Assembly: GCA_948566455.1 (NCBI GenBank)
Contig: CAOYQO010000005.1
Coordinates: 62,001-126,000, forward strand
DNA length: 64,000 bases
From: an uncultured Phocaeicola sp.
GTDB lineage: Bacteria; Bacteroidota; Bacteroidia; Bacteroidales; Bacteroidaceae
Direction: 5' to 3'
This document shows positions 46,204 to 54,557 of the stretch, piece after piece. Each line of letters opens with the position of its first letter. Positions within the stretch are counted from its first letter, which is position 1. Under the pieces are notes generated by a model that saw only the letters and a list, made by a program, of their open reading frames with translations, was not told where the DNA came from and did not search any database. Position numbers and translations under genes: made by a program.

Positions 46204-46332
46204 TTACTTCACTCTTCTATTCAACTGATTATTCGCTTTATCCGGCTTCGATTTGCCGATCCGTTTACCACCGGACTTCTTTTTAGTTTCCTGTTTTGCC
46301 TTAAAAGCAAATGGATTTTTCTTATTTACCAT
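46204..46332 (-). CDS. Small, very basic protein (42 residues)
   Basis: ATG 46332 reads 42 codons to TAA at 46204. The protein starts MVNKKNPFAFKAKQETKKKS and continues with GGKRIGKSKPDKANN; about a third of residues are Lys or Arg. A -7 box TATTTTTG lies 14-20 bases upstream (46359-46352 minus). Size and charge recall ribosome- or nucleic-acid-associated small proteins, but I do not recognise a named family. The gene is alone between the rnr terminator and the cysE promoter, on the opposite strand. Confidence 0.65.
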   Translation of the reverse strand: MVNKKNPFAFKAKQETKKKSGGKRIGKSKPDKANNQLNRRVK

Positions 46333-46351
46333 AAATATTCCCTTTTTTCTG

Positions 46352-46359
46352 CAAAAATA
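46352..46359 (-). promoter_or_regulatory. -7 box of the 42-residue protein gene
   Basis: Minus-strand TATTTTTG, 19 bases before the ATG; no clear -33. Confidence 0.4.
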
Positions 46360-46388
46360 AAGGATTAACATCAATATTCATTCTATTT

Positions 46389-46420
46389 ATTGGCAATAAT
46401 ATAGAATTTACTTACTTTTG
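46389..46420 (+). promoter_or_regulatory. Promoter of the serine acetyltransferase gene
   Basis: ATTG at 46389-46392, 20 bases, TACTTTTG at 46413-46420; the ATG is 21 bases downstream. Confidence 0.6.
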
Positions 46421-46441
46421 TCCTTCTAAAGCATTCAGTTC

Positions 46442-47350
46442 ATGACTACATTCAATTACACGAACATATTAACGCAGGCAGTAGATGAATTATCTGAAAG
46501 CCAGTCCTATAAAGGATTATTCCACCAACACAAAGATGGAGATCCTTTACCATCTGCCAAATCCCTATACAAGATAGTAGAATTGGCACGCGCCATTATC
46601 TTCCCCGGCTACTTTGGTAATTCCACCGTTAACAGCCATACCATCAACTACCATATCGGTGTAAATGTAGAAACCCTGTTCGGTCTGCTGACCGAACAAA
46701 TTCTGGCAGGACTTTGCTTCGGACAGGAAAACAGTAAAAATGCAACCGATGACAATGAACCGTGCAGAGAAACAGCCTCTTTGCTGGCAGCTCGTTTCAT
46801 CAGTAAACTGCCCGAACTCCGCCGCATTCTGGCTACCGATGTAGAAGCCGCATATTATGGTGATCCCGCCGCCACATGCTTTGGTGAAATCATCAGTTGC
46901 TATCCGGCTATCCGCGCTATCAGCAATTACCGCATCGCACATGAGCTGTTAATACTGGGTGTACCTTTAATCCCCCGCTTCATTACAGAAATGGCACATT
47001 CGGAAACCGGTATCGATATTCATCCGGGGGCACAAATAGGACACCATTTCACTATCGACCACGGTACAGGTGTAGTAATCGGAGCGACCAGCATCATCGG
47101 AAATAATGTGAAACTCTATCAAGGGGTAACATTAGGAGCTAAAAGCTTTCCGCTAGACAATAATGGAAATCCCATTAAAGGCATTCCACGCCATCCTATT
47201 TTAGAAGACGATGTCATTGTATATTCCAATGCAACCATTTTAGGGCGTGTTACTATTGGCAAGGGTGCTACCGTAGGAGGTAATATTTGGGTAACAGAAA
47301 ATGTACCTGCCGGATCACGTATCGTACAGCGAAAAAACAAAGACGAATAA
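46442..47350 (+). CDS. cysE: Serine O-acetyltransferase
   Basis: This cytoplasmic enzyme makes O-acetylserine from serine and acetyl-CoA, the first step of cysteine synthesis. The 302 residues have an alpha-helical N-terminal domain and a left-handed beta-helix of hexapeptide repeats. Conserved blocks are GIDIHPGAQIGHHFTIDHGT and GVVIGATSIIGNNVKLYQGV (catalytic His and Asp in the DHGTG region). The long N-terminal region resembles the plant/EpsC-like branch more than short CysE. It is a single gene with a good promoter. Confidence 0.93.
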   Translation: MTTFNYTNILTQAVDELSESQSYKGLFHQHKDGDPLPSAKSLYKIVELARAIIFPGYFGNSTVNSHTINYHIGVNVETLFGLLTEQILAGLCFGQENSKNATDDNEPCRETASLLAARFISKLPELRRILATDVEAAYYGDPAATCFGEIISCYPAIRAISNYRIAHELLILGVPLIPRFITEMAHSETGIDIHPGAQIGHHFTIDHGTGVVIGATSIIGNNVKLYQGVTLGAKSFPLDNNGNPIKGIPRHPILEDDVIVYSNATILGRVTIGKGATVGGNIWVTENVPAGSRIVQRKNKDE

Positions 47351-47500
47351 AACCCCTTTGCCATCATAGAAATGCTGACATCACAAAATGGTCTAAAAAG
47401 TAGTATGGCAGCAAACTTTTTAATAAAACAGTAACTTCCTGTACACCTTCTTGTAACAGATAAACAAGATATTTGCAGTACGATAAAAAAGGAGGTATAT

Positions 47501-47692
47501 ATGGAACTTAAAAGCAATGAATATCAGATAGAATGTACACCCTACGGGGAATATTACGCCTTTTTAACAGACTACCACCAATGCTGCACTTACGGCGAAA
47601 CTGCCGAAGAAGCATTGGAAACCCTGTCAGATATCGCCGATGAGTTTTTCTGCGAAATAAACGAAGTCTATCTGGCAGAAGAATTCGCATAA
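47501..47692 (+). CDS. Orphan HicB-like small protein
   Basis: The 63-residue protein contains YYAFLTDYHQCCTYGETAEE and ALETLSDIADEF. This is the partial RNase H-like fold of HicB/UPF0150 proteins, with the pattern F/Y-x-D-x-P/H-x-C-x-x-x-G-x-T-x-x-E-A. A strong Shine-Dalgarno AAGGAGG lies 8-14 bases before ATG 47501, unusual in this window. No HicA toxin gene and no C-terminal DNA-binding domain are present, so it is probably not a working toxin-antitoxin module. Function unknown. Confidence 0.75.
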   Translation: MELKSNEYQIECTPYGEYYAFLTDYHQCCTYGETAEEALETLSDIADEFFCEINEVYLAEEFA

Positions 47693-47730
47693 AAGTCACT
47701 CAACCTATTAATCATAGAATTTCTCTTACA

Positions 47731-47763
47731 GAAACCATACCTGTGTGATACAGATATGGTTTC
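47731..47763. terminator. Bidirectional terminator
   Basis: GAAACCATACCTGT and ACAGATATGGTTTC pair with one mismatch around GTGAT, between two convergent small genes; ATTTTGT follows on the plus strand. Confidence 0.7.
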
Positions 47764-47771
47764 ATTTTGTC

Positions 47772-47894
47772 CTAAGCATGCCCCATACGGTAGAGACTGT
47801 ACCCCAAATAAACCAAATACAAACAAGAGACCAGTATCATTAAAGCACAAACCACATATCCCTTACGTTTCTCATCCGTCAATTCCATTTTCAT
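47772..47894 (-). CDS. Small single-span membrane protein (40 residues)
   Basis: ATG 47894 reads 40 codons to TAG at 47772. The N-terminus is charged (MKMELTDEKRKG), then a hydrophobic helix VVCALMILVSCLYLVYLGY spans about 14-32, ending SLYRMGHA. It fits a short inner-membrane protein. A terminator lies just beyond its stop, supporting a real transcript. I do not know the family. Confidence 0.5.
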   Translation of the reverse strand: MKMELTDEKRKGYVVCALMILVSCLYLVYLGYSLYRMGHA

Positions 47895-48203
47895 TCTGAT
47901 TTCTATTTAAGTTTCTTGATTCAGCAAAAATGGCAAATTCCTGTGTAGAATTTATTTCTATAGGATAACAATTACATTGCCGGATACATATTTTGTCAAT
48001 TTATTCCACAGATATACCCAATTCCGTTTTCAAAGAATTTTTATAATCAAAGGTAAATAAAGACCCCGGCAAGGAGCGTGGACGCCCCGATTTCATCCTC
48101 TTTTTTGCTTCATCAAACAGATTAATTCTCTAAATAATTGATTAGCAAACAGAAAATCATTAAATTTGTCCCATCAATTGAAATTACGTAATTATCATTT
48201 AAG
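47895..48203. other. 309-base intergenic region
   Basis: No secure gene. A 31-codon minus-strand frame (48096-48001) is present but contains a TACCTTTG promoter-like box (48056-48049) that could serve the 40-residue gene. The methyltransferase promoter is at 48137-48168. Confidence 0.5.
48137..48168 (+). promoter_or_regulatory. Promoter of the RlmL-like methyltransferase operon
   Basis: ATTG at 48137-48140, 20 bases, TAAATTTG at 48161-48168; the ATG is 35 bases downstream. Confidence 0.6.
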
Positions 48204-49652
48204 ATGAAGGAAGAATTCGAGCTAATCGCCAAGACTTTCCAGGGACTGGAAGAAGTACTGGCAAAAGAACTCACCGAGCTGGGAGCCAGCAATATAGAAG
48301 TAGGAAGACGCATGGTAGCCTTTACGGGCGATAAAGAAATGATGTATAGGGCAAACTTCTGCCTGCGTACTGCCATCCGCATCCTGAAACCCATCAAACA
48401 TTTTGAGGCGAAGAATGCCGATGAAGTTTACGAAGCTATCAAGGCCATTGCGTGGGAAGACTTCTTGGATAAAGATAAAAGTTTTGCCGTAGACGCTGTG
48501 GTTTTCTCGAACGAGTTCCGTCACTCCAAGTTCGTAGCCTACAAAGTAAAAGACGCCATTGTGGACTATTTCCGTGAAAAGACAGGAGAGCGCCCCTCGG
48601 TACGCATCAACCATCCCGATGTGGCACTGAACATCCATATAGCCGAAAATAAATGCACTCTGTCACTGGATAGTTCGGGCGAGTCACTCCACCGCCGGGG
48701 TTATCGCCAGGAAGCTGTAGAAGCTCCTTTGAATGAGGTACTGGCAGCCGGTATGATCCTGATGACCGGATGGAAAGGCGAATGTGATTTGATAGACCCG
48801 ATGTGCGGTTCAGGAACAATACCTATCGAAGCCGCCCTGATAGCACGTAACATCGCTCCCGGCGTATTCCGTAAGGAGTTCGCTTTTGAAAAGTGGAACG
48901 ATTTTGATCAGGAACTATTTGACCGCATCTACAATGACGACTCACAGGAACGTGAGTTCACACATAAGATTTTTGGATATGACAATAATCCTAAAGCAAA
49001 TGAAATTGCCACTCACAATGTGAAAGCAGCCGGACTGAGCAAGGAGATTATCTTAAAAATCCAACCGTTCCAGCAATTTGAGCAACCCAAAGAAAAAAGC
49101 ATCATCATCACCAACCCTCCTTATGGAGAACGTATCTCAACCAATGATTTGCTGGGCCTGTATCAAATGATAGGCGAACGTCTGAAACACTCTTTCACCG
49201 GCAATGATGCATGGGTACTAAGTTACCGTGAAGAATGTTTCGACCAGATTGGTTTAAAGCCTTCTATAAAAATCCCCCTGTTCAACGGTTCGTTGGAATG
49301 TGAATTCCGCAAATACCAATTATTCAACGGCAAATTCAAAGAATTCCGTAGTGAGAACGCCGATCGGGAATTCAAGCCCCGCCGGGAAGAAATCCGCCCG
49401 CGCCGTAACACGGAAAAGGTAGAATATGGAGAACGCAGAGAACGTCGTAGTTTTGACAACAGACGTGAAGGACACGGAGAGTACAAAGGAGGAGAGCGCA
49501 GAGAAAGACGCTCTTTTGATGACAAACGTGAGGGACGTGGCGATTTCAAAAGAGGAGAACACCGCAACTTTGGTGACAGACGTGAAGGCCGCGACAATTT
49601 CAAAAGCAGTCCCCGTAAATTTGACGACAATAAGGAAAAGACAGAAGAATAA
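48204..49652 (+). CDS. THUMP-domain rRNA methyltransferase (RlmL N-terminal type) with Arg-rich repeat tail
   Basis: The 482-residue protein has a THUMP RNA-binding domain at about 40-160. The N6/N2 class I methyltransferase domain has SAM motif LIDPMCGSGTIPIEAAL and catalytic ITNPPYGERIS. This corresponds to the RlmL N-terminal half, which makes m2G2445 in 23S rRNA; the RlmK half is absent, as usual in Bacteroidota. From about residue 382 the protein ends in a hydrophilic tail with near-repeats of about 21 residues (RRERRSFDNRREG, RRERRSFDDKREG, HRNFGDRREG). This probably binds RNA or ribosomes. The rRNA target is inferred from family. Confidence 0.88.
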   Translation: MKEEFELIAKTFQGLEEVLAKELTELGASNIEVGRRMVAFTGDKEMMYRANFCLRTAIRILKPIKHFEAKNADEVYEAIKAIAWEDFLDKDKSFAVDAVVFSNEFRHSKFVAYKVKDAIVDYFREKTGERPSVRINHPDVALNIHIAENKCTLSLDSSGESLHRRGYRQEAVEAPLNEVLAAGMILMTGWKGECDLIDPMCGSGTIPIEAALIARNIAPGVFRKEFAFEKWNDFDQELFDRIYNDDSQEREFTHKIFGYDNNPKANEIATHNVKAAGLSKEIILKIQPFQQFEQPKEKSIIITNPPYGERISTNDLLGLYQMIGERLKHSFTGNDAWVLSYREECFDQIGLKPSIKIPLFNGSLECEFRKYQLFNGKFKEFRSENADREFKPRREEIRPRRNTEKVEYGERRERRSFDNRREGHGEYKGGERRERRSFDDKREGRGDFKRGEHRNFGDRREGRDNFKSSPRKFDDNKEKTEE

Positions 49653-49658
49653 ACAGTT

Positions 49659-51872
49659 ATGAGAAAATTAATCAATCTGATTGCCTTATTAATCATGGCT
49701 TCATCTGTAACATGGGCACAAGACAAGAAAAGTTTCACACTGGAAGACTTGATGCCGGGAGGAAACAATTATTATAACCTGCTTCCACAAAACCTGTATG
49801 GTTTGCAATGGTGGGGAGATGTATGCATCAACGCCGACATAGAAGAGGTAAAAACCATCCAGCCGGCAAATGGGAAGGAAAACGTACTTATCACTTTGCA
49901 GGAAGTGAATGAACTGTTGGCAAACAAGGAATTAGGGAAAATCAACCACTTCAGGAATGCATCTTTCCCATACGCTGAAAAGATGATGCTGGTAAATACC
50001 ACATCCAATAAAGTGCTGATCGATTTAACTAAAAAGGAAATAATATGGAGTCAGCCTCTCTCTCCTAAAGCCGCCAACCAGGACTGGAACAAGGAAAGCC
50101 GTTCATTGGCTTATACCCTTGACAACAATCTGTTTGTAACGACTGCCGACGGGAAAACGCAACAAGTCACCGACGAACCGAAAGGCATCGTATGCGGACA
50201 AAGTGTACACCGTCAGGAATTTGGTATCTCGAAAGGTACTTTCTGGAGTCCGAAAGGAAATCTGCTTGCTTTCTACCGCATGGACGAAAGCATGGTAACC
50301 GATTATCCACAAGTAAATACCTCCACCCGCATAGCGACACTGGAGCCGGACAAGTATCCGATGGCAGGAATGACCAGCCACAAAGTGACTGTCGGCATCT
50401 ACAATCCGGAGACCCAAAAAACAGTTTATCTGAAAGCCGGAGACCCTACCGACCGTTATTTCACCAATATCAGCTGGAGTCCTGACGAGAAAAGCGTTTA
50501 TGTCATTGAACTGAACCGTGACCAGAACCATGCCCTGCTATGCTGCTATGACGCGGAAACAGGAGAGCCACTGAAAAATAACCCCCTTTACGAAGAGGAG
50601 CATACTAAATATGTAGAACCCCAACATCCCATCGTCTTTCTGCCATGGGACCACACGAAGTTTATCTATCAGAGCCAGCGCGACGGCTACAACCATCTTT
50701 ACCTGATGGACACCAAGACTTCCGTATATCCGGAATCACATGGAGCCGCGGCCGGAGGTTCTTACCGGGAAAGCTACAAGACCAGACAGCTTACCCAAGG
50801 CAACTGGGTAGTACAAAACATCCTCGGATTCAATGAAAAGACCAAGGAAGTCATCATCATGAGCACAGAGGTTTCCCCTTTGCAGAGCAACGCATACGCT
50901 GTGAATGTAAAGACAGGCAAACGCCGCCTCATCGGCAATAAAGACGGTATGCATCATGTACAACTGTCCGGTAGCGGCAACTATGTGATAGACAATTATA
51001 CTTCTTTCACCATTCCCCGGAATATCGAGATCGTTCCCACTTCCGGAAAGGGAAAGACTATCAGCCTGTTGACCGCCACCAATCCGTTGGAAGCATACAA
51101 TATGCCCGAAATCACTGTCGGTACCCTCAAGGCAGCCGACGGCAAGACCGACTTATACTACCGCCTGATAAAGCCGGTGAATTTTGACCCCAACAAAAAA
51201 TACCCGGCCGTAGTCTACGTGTATGGCGGACCACATGCCCAACTAATCCACAACAACCGCAACTATGACGCCCGCGGATGGGATATTTACATGGCACAAC
51301 TGGGTTACGTCATGCTGACCGTTGACAACCGGGGCAGTGACAACCGGGGACTGGAATTTGAGAACTGTACGTTCCGCCAATTGGGAACCGAAGAGATGAA
51401 AGACCAGGTAAAAGGAGTGGATTTCTTAAAATCATTGGGTTATGTGGACAATAACCGCATTGGCGTACATGGTTGGAGCTTCGGTGGTTTCATGACCACC
51501 AACTTGATGCTGACTTACCCCGAACTATTCAAAGTAGGAGTAGCCGGCGGTCCTGTCATCGACTGGGCTTACTACGAAGTAATGTACGGCGAACGCTACA
51601 TGGATACTCCGCAAACCAACCCCGAAGGCTACAAGAACGCCAACCTGAAGCTGAGAGCCGGAAACCTGAAAGGACGCTTGGAAGTGATCATTGGCGCCAA
51701 TGACCCCACTTGTGTTCCCCAGCACAGCATCAGTTTCCTCCGTGCCTGCATTGATGCCGGAACCCAACCCGATTTCTTTATGTATCCGGGCGACGGTCAT
51801 AATATGTTCGGACGCGACCGTGTGCACTTGTATGAACGCATTACACGCTATTTTGAAGACCACTTAAAATAA
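49659..51872 (+). CDS. Dipeptidyl peptidase IV-type serine peptidase (S9 family)
   Basis: The 737-residue protein has a signal peptide (LIALLIMASSVTWA), a beta-propeller domain to about residue 480 and a C-terminal alpha/beta-hydrolase domain. The catalytic triad is Ser607 in GWSFGGF, Asp682 in IGANDPTC and His714 in GDGHNMFG. Before FWSPKG the E-motif region reads HRQEFGI, with one Glu where mammalian DPP4 has two. It cuts Xaa-Pro or Xaa-Ala dipeptides from peptides in the periplasm; gut Bacteroides enzymes of this type are known. It starts 6 bases after the methyltransferase stop. Confidence 0.92.
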   Translation: MRKLINLIALLIMASSVTWAQDKKSFTLEDLMPGGNNYYNLLPQNLYGLQWWGDVCINADIEEVKTIQPANGKENVLITLQEVNELLANKELGKINHFRNASFPYAEKMMLVNTTSNKVLIDLTKKEIIWSQPLSPKAANQDWNKESRSLAYTLDNNLFVTTADGKTQQVTDEPKGIVCGQSVHRQEFGISKGTFWSPKGNLLAFYRMDESMVTDYPQVNTSTRIATLEPDKYPMAGMTSHKVTVGIYNPETQKTVYLKAGDPTDRYFTNISWSPDEKSVYVIELNRDQNHALLCCYDAETGEPLKNNPLYEEEHTKYVEPQHPIVFLPWDHTKFIYQSQRDGYNHLYLMDTKTSVYPESHGAAAGGSYRESYKTRQLTQGNWVVQNILGFNEKTKEVIIMSTEVSPLQSNAYAVNVKTGKRRLIGNKDGMHHVQLSGSGNYVIDNYTSFTIPRNIEIVPTSGKGKTISLLTATNPLEAYNMPEITVGTLKAADGKTDLYYRLIKPVNFDPNKKYPAVVYVYGGPHAQLIHNNRNYDARGWDIYMAQLGYVMLTVDNRGSDNRGLEFENCTFRQLGTEEMKDQVKGVDFLKSLGYVDNNRIGVHGWSFGGFMTTNLMLTYPELFKVGVAGGPVIDWAYYEVMYGERYMDTPQTNPEGYKNANLKLRAGNLKGRLEVIIGANDPTCVPQHSISFLRACIDAGTQPDFFMYPGDGHNMFGRDRVHLYERITRYFEDHLK

Positions 51873-51887
51873 ACAAAAGATAAGATT

Positions 51888-53156
51888 ATGAAACTGTTGC
51901 TATTAGGCTCAGGCGGACGTGAACACGCCCTGGCATGGAAGATTGCTCAAAGTCCCAAAATCGAGAAACTCTATATCGCCCCGGGAAATGCCGGCACAAG
52001 TAATGTAGGCGAGAATGTAGCGATTAAAGCAGATGACTTTACAGCAATCAGAGAGTTTGTAGTAAAGAATAATATAGATATGGTAGTGGTAGGTCCCGAA
52101 GACCCGTTAGTCAAAGGAATCTATGACTATTTCAAAAAAGATGAAGCGCTGAAAAACATTCCTGTTATCGGGCCTTCAAAAGCGGGTGCGGTACTGGAAG
52201 GCAGCAAGGAGTTCGCCAAAGGCTTCATGCAACGCCATAATATCCCGACAGCCGGTTACAAAAGTATCACTGCCGCAAATCTGGAAGAAGGACTAGCCTT
52301 TCTGGAAACATTGGAAGCTCCATACGTACTGAAAGCCGACGGTCTTTGCGCCGGAAAAGGCGTACTGATTCTGCCCACCCTGGAAGAAGCCAAGAAAGAA
52401 TTGAAAGAAATGCTGAGCGGAATGTTCGGTGACGCTTCCGCCACCGTAGTGATTGAAGAATTCCTGAGCGGTATAGAATGTTCCGTATTCGTTCTGACCG
52501 ATGGAAAGAACTACAAGATTCTGCCCGAAGCAAAAGACTACAAACGCATCGGCGAAGGCGACAAAGGGCTGAACACCGGTGGTATGGGTAGTGTATCTCC
52601 TGTTCCGTTTGCCGACAAAGCATGGATGGAAAAAGTGGAAGAACGTATCATCCGCCCCACAGTAGAAGGACTGGCAGCAGAAGGCATCGACTATAAAGGC
52701 TTTATCTTCTTCGGCCTGATTAATGTAAAAGGCGAACCGATGGTCATTGAATACAATGTACGCATGGGCGACCCGGAAACGGAAAGTGTCATGCTGCGCA
52801 TCAAGAGTGACTTGGTGGAACTGCTTGAAGGAGTGGCAACAGGCAATCTGAATGAAAAAGTCCTGGAGATAGACCCCCGTTCGGCAGTATGCGTCATGCT
52901 GGTATCCGGCGGATATCCGGAACATTATGACAAGGGATTTGCCATCAGCGGAGTAGAAGAGATTGAAAACAGCATTGTATTCCATGCAGGAACAGCACTG
53001 AAAGACGGACAGGTAGTCACTAGCGGCGGACGTGTCATTGCAGTCAGCTCCTACGGTGCCAATAAAGAAGAAGCCTTGGCACAATCATTCGCCAATGCGA
53101 AGAAAATCAATTTCGACAAGAAATATTTCCGTTCAGATATTGGATTCGACCTGTAA
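51888..53156 (+). CDS. purD: Phosphoribosylamine-glycine ligase
   Basis: This cytoplasmic ATP-grasp enzyme makes glycinamide ribonucleotide, the second step of purine synthesis. The 422 residues start LLLGSGGREHALAWKIAQS and include VVGPEDPLVKGI, the ATP-grasp elements VLKADGLCAGKGVLI and IEYNVRMGDPETES, and GLNTGGMGSVSP. Length is normal. It lies 15 bases after the peptidase gene and is followed by a membrane protein gene with an 18-base gap. Confidence 0.97.
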   Translation: MKLLLLGSGGREHALAWKIAQSPKIEKLYIAPGNAGTSNVGENVAIKADDFTAIREFVVKNNIDMVVVGPEDPLVKGIYDYFKKDEALKNIPVIGPSKAGAVLEGSKEFAKGFMQRHNIPTAGYKSITAANLEEGLAFLETLEAPYVLKADGLCAGKGVLILPTLEEAKKELKEMLSGMFGDASATVVIEEFLSGIECSVFVLTDGKNYKILPEAKDYKRIGEGDKGLNTGGMGSVSPVPFADKAWMEKVEERIIRPTVEGLAAEGIDYKGFIFFGLINVKGEPMVIEYNVRMGDPETESVMLRIKSDLVELLEGVATGNLNEKVLEIDPRSAVCVMLVSGGYPEHYDKGFAISGVEEIENSIVFHAGTALKDGQVVTSGGRVIAVSSYGANKEEALAQSFANAKKINFDKKYFRSDIGFDL

Positions 53157-53174
53157 TCAGCGGACTATCAACCC

Positions 53175-54110
53175 ATGGCAGGCTATGACAAATTCCAAAT
53201 AGATATGGCAAAGGGAAGATTCACCTTCCCTGTTGCCATCCTTATATGCCTGCTTCTCCGGATCATCACGGGCAATGAATGGCAGGATGTAATCAATTTG
53301 CTGGTCTGTGCTTTGACTGCCTATCTGCTGATCGAGATAAACACCGCCTTCACGCTGATACGGACACGCAGTACCTTGCATGTCAGCTTTTACGTATTCC
53401 TGTCCACGGCCTGCCTGTTTCTGCATTCCTTCCAGTATGCCGTTTTTGCGCCACTCACTTTTCTGATCGCTATTTCCCAATTATTCAGCAGCTACGAATC
53501 TCCCTATCCGGCGGGAAGTATATTCCACGCTTTCTTTTTCATCGGACTGGGAAGCCTGTTGTTTCCACAGTTGCTTTACTTTGTACCTCTGTTCTATTTG
53601 GGGATGATCAGTTTCAGATCCCTGTCACTCAAAAGTTTCTTTGCCGGACTTACAGGACTCTGTGTGCCCTACTGGCTCTTTTTCGGCTATGCGTTCTATT
53701 ACGACAAAATGAATCTCTTCTATCACCCTTTACAGGAGCTTATTCATTTTCAACCCATCAGTTATGGGACATTAGGGATGGACAGAATCATATCCTGTGG
53801 AATCATCACCTTGATATCACTGGTCAGCAGCGTGCATTATTTCCATGTTTCTTATTTAGACAAGGTACGCACGCGTATATTCCTTTTTTTCCTGATCGCC
53901 GTTGAAGCCTGGATTTATTTACTGGGTATCTTACAGCCACAGCATTTCGACATCCTGTTGCAGATGCAGGTCATTGTAGGATCCATTTTAACAGGACATT
54001 TATTTACTTTAACCCACAACCGCTTTACCGGCATCTTTTTCATCATTACATTTGTTCTATTAATAGTTCTAACTATATACAATTTATGGATGCAATTCTT
54101 CAATTCCTGA
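53175..54110 (+). CDS. Polytopic membrane protein of unknown function
   Basis: The 311-residue protein has about nine or ten hydrophobic helices, starting near FPVAILICLLLRIITG. It has no enzymatic motif that I recognise. The position after purD and overlapping the YqaA-type gene by 25 bases suggests an operon, but the neighbours do not point to one pathway. Similar proteins seem to follow purD in other Bacteroidales (from memory, unverified). Confidence 0.75.
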   Translation: MAGYDKFQIDMAKGRFTFPVAILICLLLRIITGNEWQDVINLLVCALTAYLLIEINTAFTLIRTRSTLHVSFYVFLSTACLFLHSFQYAVFAPLTFLIAISQLFSSYESPYPAGSIFHAFFFIGLGSLLFPQLLYFVPLFYLGMISFRSLSLKSFFAGLTGLCVPYWLFFGYAFYYDKMNLFYHPLQELIHFQPISYGTLGMDRIISCGIITLISLVSSVHYFHVSYLDKVRTRIFLFFLIAVEAWIYLLGILQPQHFDILLQMQVIVGSILTGHLFTLTHNRFTGIFFIITFVLLIVLTIYNLWMQFFNS

Positions 54111-54553
54111 TCGACTGGGGATATTGGGGTCTTTTTCTAGGCTCTTTTATAGCCGGAAGTGTTCTCCCCTTCAGTTCGGAGGCCGTATTGGCAGCCTGTG
54201 TAGGTCCGTTGGGCTTAGACCCGGTGATCAGTATAACCGCCGCCACCGCCGGCAATGTTGCCGGAGGCATGACCTGCTACTGGATGGGACATCTGGGCAA
54301 TATGGAATGGATCGAGAAATATTTTCATGTAAAAAAAGAGAAGATGGACCGTGCGGAGCGGTTTGTACACGGACGGGGTGCCTGGATGGCTTTCTTCGCC
54401 TTTATCCCTATTTTGGGAAGTGCCATATCCATTGTATTGGGCATGATGCGTGCCAATATATGGATTGTCATTCTCGCTATGACCATCGGAAAGATACTCC
54501 GCTACGCCTTATTGGTATGGGGAGTATTGGAAGCCTCCGCTTTAATGCATTAA
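54086..54553 (+). CDS. YqaA/DedA-family membrane protein (VTT domain)
   Basis: The 155-residue protein has three to four membrane helices. It carries the SNARE-associated/VTT pattern GLFLGSFIAGSVLPFSSEAV, then AGNVAGGMTCYWMGHLG and FIPILGSAISIVLGMMR. DedA-superfamily members include polyprenyl-phosphate or phosphatidylethanolamine flippases; YqaA itself is uncharacterised. It overlaps the gene before it by 25 bases and is followed after 4 bases by mnmD. Confidence 0.85.
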   Translation: MDAILQFLIDWGYWGLFLGSFIAGSVLPFSSEAVLAACVGPLGLDPVISITAATAGNVAGGMTCYWMGHLGNMEWIEKYFHVKKEKMDRAERFVHGRGAWMAFFAFIPILGSAISIVLGMMRANIWIVILAMTIGKILRYALLVWGVLEASALMH

Positions 54554-54557
54554 AATT

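Noticed and set aside
48001..48096. 31-codon minus-strand ORF before the RlmL-like gene
   Set aside because: Contains a promoter-like TACCTTTG in its middle, has no start signal and no recognisable features.
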